Below are positions 1 through 5,742 of a stretch of 8,912 nt of DNA, piece by piece; within the stretch, counting starts at the first letter, position 1, and each line of letters begins with the position of its first letter. Source of the stretch: Desulfocapsa sp. (GTDB taxonomy: Bacteria > Desulfobacterota > Desulfobulbia > Desulfobulbales > Desulfocapsaceae); NCBI GenBank assembly GCA_029935135.1, contig JAOZKX010000060.1, forward strand, positions 1 through 8,912, written 5' to 3'. The notes beneath the pieces were generated by a model. The model saw nothing but the letters and a program-made list of their open reading frames with translations, made no database searches and had not been told where the DNA came from. Made by a program: the position numbers and the translations under genes.

Positions 1-217
1 TGCCGGGACCATTTAACTGCACATCTTTTCCATCAATTAAGATATTTCCTCTACTTCGGGTCTGGTAGCCGGTCAGGATTTTCATAAGCGTGGATTTACC
101 CGCGCCATTTTCTCCGATGAGTCCATGGATTGATCCCGCATGGGCCTTGAGGCTGATATCCGTCAGGGCCTGGACGGATCCAAAGTGTTTTGAAATATGT
201 TTGAATTCAACATTCAT
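1..217 (-). CDS. ABC transporter ATP-binding protein, N-terminal part (cut by window edge)
   Basis: This is the first 72 codons of a cytoplasmic ATPase that would power an ABC importer; the rest lies beyond the left edge. The reading starts [20 protein letters not shown], the usual opening of an ABC domain with an A-loop aromatic region, followed by the Walker A motif GENGAGKST at residues 35-43 and then KILTGYQ. This spacing and the wording [14 protein letters not shown] fit the sugar/nucleoside importer ATPases (RbsA, NupO/YufO type), which in the full protein carry two fused ATPase domains; that fusion cannot be seen here. The start at 217 has no clear Shine-Dalgarno sequence (upstream reads TTATTCTCCCATC), so it may depend on translational coupling or a nonstandard site. 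It follows the BMP binding-protein gene on the same strand after a gap of about 119 bases that contains a long hairpin. Its partner is therefore most likely that binding protein. Confidence 0.93.
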   Translation of the reverse strand, partial: MNVEFKHISKHFGSVQALTDISLKAHAGSIHGLIGENGAGKSTLMKILTGYQTRSRGNILIDGKDVQLNGPG

Positions 218-256
218 GATGGGAGAATAAAAGAGTGGAAAAGGGAAAACTGAAGA

Positions 257-319
257 CAGTACACGGAAAATTGAACATGGGCATTCGTGCTTATTGCTGG
301 TTCAATATTCCGTGTGCTG
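257..319 (-). promoter_or_regulatory. Long intercistronic hairpin between binding-protein and ATPase genes
   Basis: Positions 257-276 and 300-319 are inverted copies. The core arms ACACGGAAAATTGAAC and GTTCAATATTCCGTGT pair over 16 positions with one A/A mismatch, and the pairing extends outward four more steps including one G-T wobble. The 23-base loop has a further 3-base stem at 281-290. In the minus-strand transcript the hairpin falls shortly after the binding-protein stop codon and before the ATPase start. No uninterrupted U tract follows directly, so it is not a classic intrinsic terminator, although short T runs lie further downstream. In other ABC operons such structures protect the upstream binding-protein message and lower expression of the transporter genes; that role here is inference. 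Confidence 0.7.
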
Positions 320-336
320 CTTACGGGCCGTCTTTT

Positions 337-1521
337 TTACTTGGACGCTCCATCCATACCCTCAAGAAGCTGGGGCAGGTTCCATATCTGCTCGTCGGTG
401 GCGGTCTCTCCGTCTTTCAGGAAGACACTTTTGTCCTGGAAATTGATGGGGCCCTTAAACAGTGAAATGGATTTGTCGCCAAGTCCCTTGACAAAAGAGG
501 CCAGTGCCTTTGCGGCATCACCACTAAGCGCTTTACCGTTCAAAAAACCAATGGATGAAGTGGCAGAATCATTCATTGCATCCCAATTAGGACCAAGCCA
601 TACCCATTCTTTTTTCCATTTGTTCTCGATGGCCGACTTGATGAAATAGGAATATCCGGGGATCCAGTTGAAATAGGGAACACCTAAACAGGCGTCGGGG
701 GCCGTATCACAGGCGCCTATAAAATCATATGGGATTGCGGTGACATCTGCACCTTCTTTCTTCTTCTGATCTGCAACGATCAGTGCTTCAGTAGTGTCGA
801 TACCGGAGATAACAACATCAGAGCCAGAATCAAAGAAATTTTTGGCAACCTGAGTCGGATCAGAAGTGACTCCAGGGATATTGAACCAGAAACCAATCCA
901 GGAGACCTTAAACGAGAGTGCAGCCGGATCTTTTTTCAATACCTGGGTCCAGGCATAGCGGGCACCAAGGTAACAGGAGGCAGCAAGGCGTTTGGTCTCA
1001 TCATTGATCAGGGGTCCAAGGTAGCCGATTTTTCCGGTTTTGCTGCTCATTGCTGCAGCAAAACCAGCCATCATTTGCCCATATTCCATTTTCCCCATGA
1101 GGTTTGCCAGGTTGGCAGGAGACTCAGGGTTGAGAGCGGCATCTCCGGAAATATGGAGGAACTTAATGCCTGGATGGAGCATCGCGGCTTCATTGATTCC
1201 ATCAGTCATATCATCAGAGTTGCCGATTATTAATTTCGCACCCTTGGAAACAAGATCATCCACAAGAAAAGGGATGGTAACACCAGGCCTGTCAGCCGGG
1301 TTGACCTTGTCGATATAGATCATTTTGGTGCCGGGGATCTGTTTTTCTATTTCTTTACCAGCTTCAAAGTGGGCCTGGCTCCAGCCATGATCGTTGGCAG
1401 GGCCAACCATTAGCAGACCAAATGTGAAGCCATGCTCTTTGGCCTGTCCGTCAGTTGGTATAAAAAGAAGTGCAAAGGCTGCAATAACAGCCAAGGCCAT
1501 TCCGCTTACTGTCTGTTTCAT
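337..1521 (-). CDS. BMP-family (PnrA/Med-like) ABC transporter substrate-binding protein
   Basis: This 394-residue protein is the periplasmic ligand-capturing component of an ABC importer. Residues 1-27 form a Sec signal peptide (positive MKQ, hydrophobic core VIAAFALLF, cleavage after GQA), with no lipobox cysteine. The mature part begins FTFGLLMVGPANDHGWSQAH, which matches the N-terminal 'ND..(F/W).Q' ligand-site region of the BMP family. Later family landmarks include LIIGNSDDM, KIGYLGPL, the KVSWIGFWFN stretch and the SGIDTTEAL segment equivalent to the conserved 'D' region of the proteobacterial clade. Characterised BMP proteins bind purine nucleosides (PnrA/TmpC) or riboflavin (RfuA); the ligand here cannot be read from sequence. 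The mature protein is rich in tryptophan and has a closely spaced cysteine pair (CDTAPDAC). Translation start is supported by AAGGAGA (1528-1534) six bases upstream. It lies between the 169-residue gene and the ATPase gene. Confidence 0.93.
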   Translation of the reverse strand: MKQTVSGMALAVIAAFALLFIPTDGQAKEHGFTFGLLMVGPANDHGWSQAHFEAGKEIEKQIPGTKMIYIDKVNPADRPGVTIPFLVDDLVSKGAKLIIGNSDDMTDGINEAAMLHPGIKFLHISGDAALNPESPANLANLMGKMEYGQMMAGFAAAMSSKTGKIGYLGPLINDETKRLAASCYLGARYAWTQVLKKDPAALSFKVSWIGFWFNIPGVTSDPTQVAKNFFDSGSDVVISGIDTTEALIVADQKKKEGADVTAIPYDFIGACDTAPDACLGVPYFNWIPGYSYFIKSAIENKWKKEWVWLGPNWDAMNDSATSSIGFLNGKALSGDAAKALASFVKGLGDKSISLFKGPINFQDKSVFLKDGETATDEQIWNLPQLLEGMDGASK

Positions 1522-1553
1522 TGGTGTTCTCCTTGGAGTGAATGGTGAAAAAA

Positions 1554-2063
1554 TTACTGGAGCAGTGTTTGCTCCTCAGTTTCGTTGATTTCCACAGGGG
1601 CAATAATAAGATTGTATTGTGCCCCCAGGTTTCTAACAGTGGCCATAAAAGCTGATGGCAGCGGTAGCTCCTGTTCGGGGGATAGGATATTGCAGCTGCC
1701 GGCCTGTTTCAGGATATGTTCTGAGTCAATACCCTCCTGGTTGTCGCAGAGCGTTTGGATGCGCAGGGCATCGGTTAGAGCAGGAATGAGTGATGGCAGT
1801 TCATTGCTGAGGCTGAGTAGCTCTTGTTCTATCTCTCCCTGATGGGCAGCGCGAAAGTCCTGGAATTTTTTTTCGAGATTTTGAGAGCCAAATAGCTCAT
1901 TTGTGACAGCTCCTGCAAGCATAGCCTGGGTGGAGACATCTTGTTCAGGGTATTTCTTTTGTATAACGAGTTTACATTCTTTAAAAAAGATCATTTGAAC
2001 AACTCCAATTCCTTCCCGGAGGATGGGAATAAGGCGAGATTCTTTCTTGTCTGGATTACTCAT
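1554..2063 (-). CDS. Uncharacterised soluble protein, 169 residues
   Basis: I do not recognise this family. The product is a predicted cytoplasmic protein without signal peptide or membrane segment: an N-terminal part (RLIPILREGIGVVQMIFFKE), a charged helical middle (residues about 60-100, rich in Glu, Lys, Gln and Leu) and an acidic, glutamine-rich C-terminus (NETEEQTLLQ). Three cysteines (in KECK, LCDN, GSCN) show no recognised metal-site spacing. The start at 2063 is favoured because an AAGGGA-type ribosome site lies about seven bases upstream; the next in-frame Met is residue 24. It begins 23 bases after the DUF493 gene and ends 32 bases before the BMP binding-protein gene, so all three are probably cotranscribed. 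That setting suggests, but does not show, a link to the transporter or its substrate. Confidence 0.8.
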   Translation of the reverse strand: MSNPDKKESRLIPILREGIGVVQMIFFKECKLVIQKKYPEQDVSTQAMLAGAVTNELFGSQNLEKKFQDFRAAHQGEIEQELLSLSNELPSLIPALTDALRIQTLCDNQEGIDSEHILKQAGSCNILSPEQELPLPSAFMATVRNLGAQYNLIIAPVEINETEEQTLLQ

Positions 2064-2086
2064 GAAATGTCCCTTTTTCCACTTGT

Positions 2087-2368
2087 CTATAAAACAACTT
2101 TTACAGCGGCATGATTTTTTAGATTTTGATAGTGAGCCAGTCGTTGTTCATCGTCTTTTACTAACACTTCCACATTCAGGCTGCAGTACTTACCACCGGA
2201 ACTGGTGTGAGATTTACTGATGAGTATATTGTCTGTTCCAGCGCAGACAGTTGTAATGGCCTTTCGTAAATCCTCTTCGTTCAGTCCAATAACCTTGTAC
2301 AGCCACGGGCAGGGATAGTCAATCCTGGGTTTTTCTTTACAGGTAAATGGTTTTGGGAATGGATCCAT
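2087..2368 (-). CDS. DUF493 / YbeD-like family protein
   Basis: This 93-residue cytoplasmic protein resembles the DUF493 (UPF0250, E. coli YbeD) family. The family pattern is visible: a 'YPCPWLYKVIG' opening at about residues 18-28 (compare 'FPxxFxYKVMG'), a helix with EEDLRKAITTVC, then 'ISKSHTSSGGKYCSLNVEV' corresponding to the family's 'PSSKGNYHSVSI' strand, and a C-terminal 'HYQNLKNHAAVKVVL' matching the '..Y..L.....V.MVL' ending. Length is close to the family norm. YbeD has an ACT-like alpha/beta fold and no firmly established biochemical role, so none is given here. The start is supported by AAGGA five to nine bases upstream. It is the first gene of the leftward block, reading away from the receptor gene, and precedes a 169-residue unknown and the BMP binding protein. 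Confidence 0.85.
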   Translation of the reverse strand: MDPFPKPFTCKEKPRIDYPCPWLYKVIGLNEEDLRKAITTVCAGTDNILISKSHTSSGGKYCSLNVEVLVKDDEQRLAHYQNLKNHAAVKVVL

Positions 2369-2452
2369 AGTGTTCCTTGCAAGCTGATGTGCTAGTGAAT
2401 AGTTTTCTCTTTTTTACTCCAAATATTCAATCCGGTAAAAAGAAAAATGGAT

Positions 2453-2489
2453 ATGGGCCGTAATAGTCAAAAATTATCATCAGGCCCAT
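2453..2489. repeat. Inverted repeat ATGGGCC / GGCCCAT with 23-base spacer
   Basis: The perfect 7-base arms lie at 2453-2459 and 2483-2489. The GC-rich arms stand out against AT-rich surroundings. On the minus strand this would lie in the leader or promoter zone of the DUF493-led block. It could be a protein-binding dyad or a weak RNA hairpin; the long loop makes a terminator unlikely. Confidence 0.45.
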
Positions 2490-2544
2490 GGTTGAGCAAG
2501 GGAGAGTAGGAGCTGTTTTCTTTTGGAAATGATTCCTATCGCTT

Positions 2545-2566
2545 TGTAATTATAGAAAAAATTACA
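2545..2566. repeat. Dyad TGTAATT-N8-AATTACA, candidate operator
   Basis: Two perfect 7-base arms (2545-2551 and 2560-2566) are separated by eight bases, giving centre-to-centre arm spacing of 15 bases. The TGTAA/TTACA ends resemble half-sites used by several dimeric regulators, but the spacing does not let me name one. It lies about 80 bases before the proposed receptor promoter -35 and on the shared side of both gene blocks. Confidence 0.4.
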
Positions 2567-2591
2567 GATATCCCTTTGCAAAGCTTTTGTT

Positions 2592-2620
2592 TGTGGGTAA
2601 AGTGTTATCACTGTGGGTAA
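2592..2620. repeat. Direct repeat TGTGGGTAA x2, 20-base spacing
   Basis: The nonamer TGTGGGTAA occurs at 2592-2600 and again at 2612-2620. Equivalent bases are 20 apart, close to two turns of the DNA helix, so a protein could bind both on the same face. The pair lies roughly 30-55 bases upstream of the candidate receptor -35 element, a normal place for an activator site. The response regulator starting at 8850 is one candidate binder only if its full sequence carries a DNA-binding domain. Confidence 0.45.
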
Positions 2621-2646
2621 CTTCAGTTTTTCCTTTAGTTCTTTTG

Positions 2647-2675
2647 TTTGCATTTTCTTTACTGTAACAGATAAT
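2647..2675 (+). promoter_or_regulatory. Candidate sigma-70 promoter for the receptor block
   Basis: TTTGCA (2647-2652) and GATAAT (2670-2675) are separated by 17 bases; they match the -35 and -10 consensus at four and five of six positions. Transcription would begin near 2682, leaving a very short leader of about a dozen bases that contains TGGGG (2685-2689) as the ribosome site before the ATG at 2695. This is a consensus match only, in AT-rich DNA where chance matches are common. Confidence 0.35.
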
Positions 2676-2694
2676 TCGTTTTAATGGGGTTTGT

Positions 2695-4710
2695 ATGATC
2701 TATCCAGATCACCTTCTTTACTTGTGTAAAAGAGAAAAAATTTCTCTTTTACCCTTCTTCGCACTTCTTTTCTCTGCGACTTTTTCCTCTGCGGCAATTC
2801 CTGACGACTTCAATGAAGAAGATGAGCTGCTGTTGTTTCAGGATATGGATTTTGTAGTGTCTGCTTCCCGGCAGGAACAACCTGCCAATCTGCTCTCTGT
2901 CCCTGTGAGTGTTCTGACAGCTGAAGATCTTCATTATGGAGGGAACACCTCCATTCCTGCCGCTCTTCGCTTTGCACCCGGTGTTGATGTCACGAAAGTG
3001 GGCAGGGCGCGTTACGGAGTTGGTATTCATGGTCTGCAGGGGGCTTTCTCTGACCGAATGATGACGCTTGTTGATGGTATGCCTGCTGACAGTCCCGCTT
3101 TTGGCGGGCCGGAGTTTACTTCCATACCTGTTATGATGGAGGATATTGAGAGGATAGAGATTGTTCGTGGCCCGGGCGGTGCTGCATGGGGGGCAAATGC
3201 CCTTTCAGGGGTTATTAATATTATAACGAAAAAACCTGAAAATGTTCAGGGTCTGTTTGTAAGCAGTAGTGTGAGTGCGTTTGGTGATTCTTCTTCCCAG
3301 GTTCGGTTTGCAGATACTGCAGGGAACTGGAGCTGGCTGCTTTCTGCTGGTTATAATGATGTTAAGTCGTCTGCAGATGCGCTTGATTCATCCCAAAACT
3401 ATAATGGTGATGATTACCGCAGGCAAAAACTTGCAAGGGGTGAGCTGACTTATCAGGCTGAGTCCAATGTGAAAGTTGTGATGGGGGGAGGGGCAACCCA
3501 GACAGATGACGGTCCCTTTGAAACGGCAGGGGTTTTTGTGGACAAAGAGAATGAGTTAAATACTGCCAACGGCGATCTGCGTATGGAAAAGGAGTATGAT
3601 TCCGGTACAAAATCGTATCTCAGATGGGCCGGCCGCTATCAGGATATGGATCGCCCATCTTACGGCAGTTCCAAATATCATTTGAATGAGCATGATATAG
3701 AAGGGCAGGTCAGTTTGGTCGAGGCGTGTAAGCACTCTCTGGCATTTGGTGGAAATTTCAGATCAACGGCGATTTCTGCACATCCTGTCGAAAAGGATAT
3801 TTTCACCCTTGTTGATGAAAACACATATGAACACTGGGTTGGACTCTTTGCCACTGATCGTTATCAACATACAGACCAACTTTTGTTTGAGGTTCAGTTG
3901 CGTGGAGATTATTTTTCAGAAGGGGATACCGACTGGTCTGGAAGGTTTACCTCACTCTATGGCATTGACCGGGGAATGAACCATGTGCTTCGCCTCAGTG
4001 CAGCCAAAGCATACCGGCAGCCGATAGGATTTGTACGGGATGCATTGTACTCTGCAGACTTGAGCAGTACCGGCGGGATAGGCCTTGAGTTCTCAGTGGA
4101 TCCCGATCTGAATCCTGAACAGGCGTGGACTGTGGAAACCGGCTATAACTGGAGGGTTTCAGAGATACTGCAATTTAAAGGGGACCTCTATTATATGTGG
4201 TATGAGGATCTGATTGGTGCCCGCACAGAGTACGGACTTACAGAATCTTTTCTACCTTCTTACTCCATTTTTATCGATAATACCGGGGATGCCGAAGGAT
4301 ACGGGTGCGAGCTTGAACTTGAGTATAAATCAGGGCCACTGGTGGCAAGTCTCTGGTATGCTTTTAATGAGTTTGAAACAGAATATGATAACCAGTCTAT
4401 TCGTGCATTTTTACCGGCAAAAAACAAAGTCGGTATGAAGGTACGATATCACATTGGCGAACAGTGGACGGTCAATGGGCAATATGCGTATTCGGATAAA
4501 GTCTATGAAGATACCGGTGCAAATAGCCTTGAAGCAATTAATCATCTTGATTTGACCGTTAGTAGAAGTTTTCTTGCGAAAAAAGGTGAGCTTATGTTTG
4601 GTGTTCTCGATCTTCTGGAAAAGGAACATGATCCCATCGTTGCAGACGGCTATTCTGTGAGTCCTATTCCTGGTAGGACTTTCTTCTGTCGCCTCCAGTA
4701 TAGCTTCTGA
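2695..4710 (+). CDS. TonB-dependent outer-membrane receptor
   Basis: The 671-residue product is an outer-membrane gated channel that takes up a scarce ligand using energy from TonB-ExbB-ExbD. Residues 1-34 form a signal peptide with a long n-region (Lys and Arg near 13-16), a hydrophobic core LLPFFALLF and likely cleavage after SSAA. A short acidic linker leads to DMDFVVSASR (50-59), a likely TonB-box region, then the plug domain (about 56-180) with LRFAPGVDV, the ligand-gate motif IERIEIVRGP (151-160), GAAWGANALSGVINIITK and the start of the barrel. The rest is alternating beta-strand sequence, ending in the aromatic C-terminal strand FFCRLQYSF whose final Phe is the usual BAM signal. Length is typical. 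The ATG at 2695 has a TGGGG site five bases upstream; no later standard start would keep the signal peptide. It is first in the block, twelve bases from the next gene. Substrate is not evident; siderophore, cobalamin or other metal complexes are all possible. Confidence 0.95.
   Translation: MIYPDHLLYLCKREKISLLPFFALLFSATFSSAAIPDDFNEEDELLLFQDMDFVVSASRQEQPANLLSVPVSVLTAEDLHYGGNTSIPAALRFAPGVDVTKVGRARYGVGIHGLQGAFSDRMMTLVDGMPADSPAFGGPEFTSIPVMMEDIERIEIVRGPGGAAWGANALSGVINIITKKPENVQGLFVSSSVSAFGDSSSQVRFADTAGNWSWLLSAGYNDVKSSADALDSSQNYNGDDYRRQKLARGELTYQAESNVKVVMGGGATQTDDGPFETAGVFVDKENELNTANGDLRMEKEYDSGTKSYLRWAGRYQDMDRPSYGSSKYHLNEHDIEGQVSLVEACKHSLAFGGNFRSTAISAHPVEKDIFTLVDENTYEHWVGLFATDRYQHTDQLLFEVQLRGDYFSEGDTDWSGRFTSLYGIDRGMNHVLRLSAAKAYRQPIGFVRDALYSADLSSTGGIGLEFSVDPDLNPEQAWTVETGYNWRVSEILQFKGDLYYMWYEDLIGARTEYGLTESFLPSYSIFIDNTGDAEGYGCELELEYKSGPLVASLWYAFNEFETEYDNQSIRAFLPAKNKVGMKVRYHIGEQWTVNGQYAYSDKVYEDTGANSLEAINHLDLTVSRSFLAKKGELMFGVLDLLEKEHDPIVADGYSVSPIPGRTFFCRLQYSF
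2726..2752. repeat. Perfect 12-base-arm palindrome inside receptor signal-peptide codons
   Basis: GTAAAAGAGAAA (2726-2737) is followed by AAA and then its exact reverse complement (2741-2752). It covers codons 11-20 of the receptor gene, encoding the basic n-region and start of the hydrophobic core. In RNA it would form an AU-rich hairpin about 30 bases after the start codon; in DNA it is a perfect dyad suited to a dimeric repressor. A related tract, TTTTCTCTTTTTTAC, occurs at 2403-2417 in the intergenic region near the leftward gene, though both are low in complexity. Confidence 0.6.
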
Positions 4711-4722
4711 GAGTATTTTGAT

Positions 4723-5691
4723 ATGCTGATGACAATGGGTGGAAAAATAAAGAAGGTTGCGAAGCAGGCAGGGTGGATTGCCTGTTGTTGCTGTTTCTTT
4801 GTTTTCCTGTCATCGGCAAATAGCCCAGCTGGACAGAATGTTGTGCGCATTGTTGTCAGTTCAGATGCCGGGCCATATCTGGTTGCTGCAGATGCGCTGA
4901 GGAGTACATTAACGAAACAGCCGGTAATTGTTCAGTCATTTACCCTGGAGGCTGTGCAAAAACAGATGCCAGCCCCTGTTACAGGTGAGAGTAACGAAGC
5001 CTGGGTCGCTGTTGGTTCAAGGGCTGCCGCATATTTGCATTCTTCTTTAGCTGGTTCGCTTCCTCTTGTCTATTGCATGGTTGCAAAGCCTGAGTCCATT
5101 GGTCTTGTAAACGGTATGGGAAATATTTCCGGTGTGGCTGTCACCCTTCCCATTAAAGAACAGTTCAACCTTATTGAGCAGTCATTCCCTGAGTTGAAAA
5201 GCATTGGTGTGCTGTATCGTTCAACCTCTGCCAACAGCGTTCGCACTCTCAATGAAGTACGGGAACAGCTGCCGGCTGACTGGCGGTTGATTGCAGTCAA
5301 TATTGATGCATCCGGGTCCATGGCCAGGGCCATTGCGAAACTTTTTGTGGAACAGGTTGATCTGATCTGGACCGTGGCTGATTCTGCTGTCTACAATCGC
5401 TCCACCGTCAAGGCTCTCCTGCTGGCTTCCCTGCGTAATAAGACGCCGGTGTTTGGCTTTTCTGGCTCATTTGTTAAGGCTGGGGCTCTTCTGGGTATAG
5501 AGGCGGATTCAACATTACAGGGTCAGTATGCTGCAATGTTGGTTCGGGAAGTTTTTACTGAAAATGGATCTGCTGAGCACTTTCAGAAGGCAGGAGTAAG
5601 CCTTGCTGTGAATATGGTTGTGGCTGACAGGCTTGGCATTTCCCTTCCTGAAGCAATTGTGCAGAAATCCCATATTATTGGTGCTCGTTGA
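4723..5691 (+). CDS. Periplasmic substrate-binding protein, PF04392 (ABC_sub_bind) family
   Basis: This 322-residue exported protein has the two-lobed periplasmic-binding fold of the ABC_sub_bind family (TrpX-related). A basic n-region (KIKKVAKQ) is followed by a hydrophobic signal segment at about 18-30 that contains four consecutive cysteines (21-24); cleavage is probably in the SSANSPAG area. Family features seen are VRIVVSSDAGPY (strand one), AVGSRAA, LPLVYCMV, GVAVTLPIKEQFNLIEQSFPEL, SIGVLYRSTSANS, VDLIWTVADS, the TPVFGFSGSFVKAGAL segment (241-255) and the closing LAVNMVVADRLGISLP (294-309). The start at 4723 has only a weak GAGAG site overlapping the receptor stop; Met3 or Met5 are alternatives. 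No permease or ATPase follows. Instead it sits twelve bases after the receptor and 51 before a sensor kinase with a periplasmic domain, so a ligand-presenting role for the kinase is a reasonable inference. It could alternatively serve a transporter encoded elsewhere. Confidence 0.88.
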   Translation: MLMTMGGKIKKVAKQAGWIACCCCFFVFLSSANSPAGQNVVRIVVSSDAGPYLVAADALRSTLTKQPVIVQSFTLEAVQKQMPAPVTGESNEAWVAVGSRAAAYLHSSLAGSLPLVYCMVAKPESIGLVNGMGNISGVAVTLPIKEQFNLIEQSFPELKSIGVLYRSTSANSVRTLNEVREQLPADWRLIAVNIDASGSMARAIAKLFVEQVDLIWTVADSAVYNRSTVKALLLASLRNKTPVFGFSGSFVKAGALLGIEADSTLQGQYAAMLVREVFTENGSAEHFQKAGVSLAVNMVVADRLGISLPEAIVQKSHIIGAR

Positions 5692-5742
5692 TGGGTGTCA
5701 GCAAATCCTGCAGTTCTGTTTATCAGGGCATCATGAGGGTAT

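Larger units (their letters stand above)
2369..2694. other. Divergent intergenic region, about 326 bases, AT-rich
   Basis: No plausible gene is seen on either strand. The region separates the leftward ABC/DUF493 block from the rightward receptor/kinase block and must hold promoters for both. It contains the dyads and repeats listed separately, plus overlapping small palindromes CTTTGCAAAG (2574-2583) and AAAGCTTT (2580-2587). A weak leftward promoter may include GATAAT on the minus strand (complement of 2473-2478), but its -35 match is poor. No tRNA, cobalamin-box or other riboswitch consensus was recognised. Confidence 0.85.

Noticed and set aside
257..319. Intrinsic terminator after the BMP gene
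   Set aside because: The stem is long but has an oversized loop and no immediate U tract, and the ATPase gene of the same transporter follows on the same strand.
287..649. Plus-strand frame of 120 codons over the end of the BMP gene
   Set aside because: It overlaps the convincing BMP coding sequence on the other strand and has no family features.
2555..2580. Sigma-54 promoter ending in TTTGCA
   Set aside because: A -12-like GC is present, but there is no GG at the required -24 position.
2369..2694. Cobalamin or other riboswitch before the TonB receptor
   Set aside because: Such leaders are common before receptors of this kind, but no B12-box or other riboswitch consensus was seen, and the likely promoter leaves almost no leader.
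2722..2724. Alternative TTG start for the receptor, giving a shorter signal peptide
   Set aside because: No ribosome site precedes it, whereas the ATG at 2695 has TGGGG at suitable spacing.
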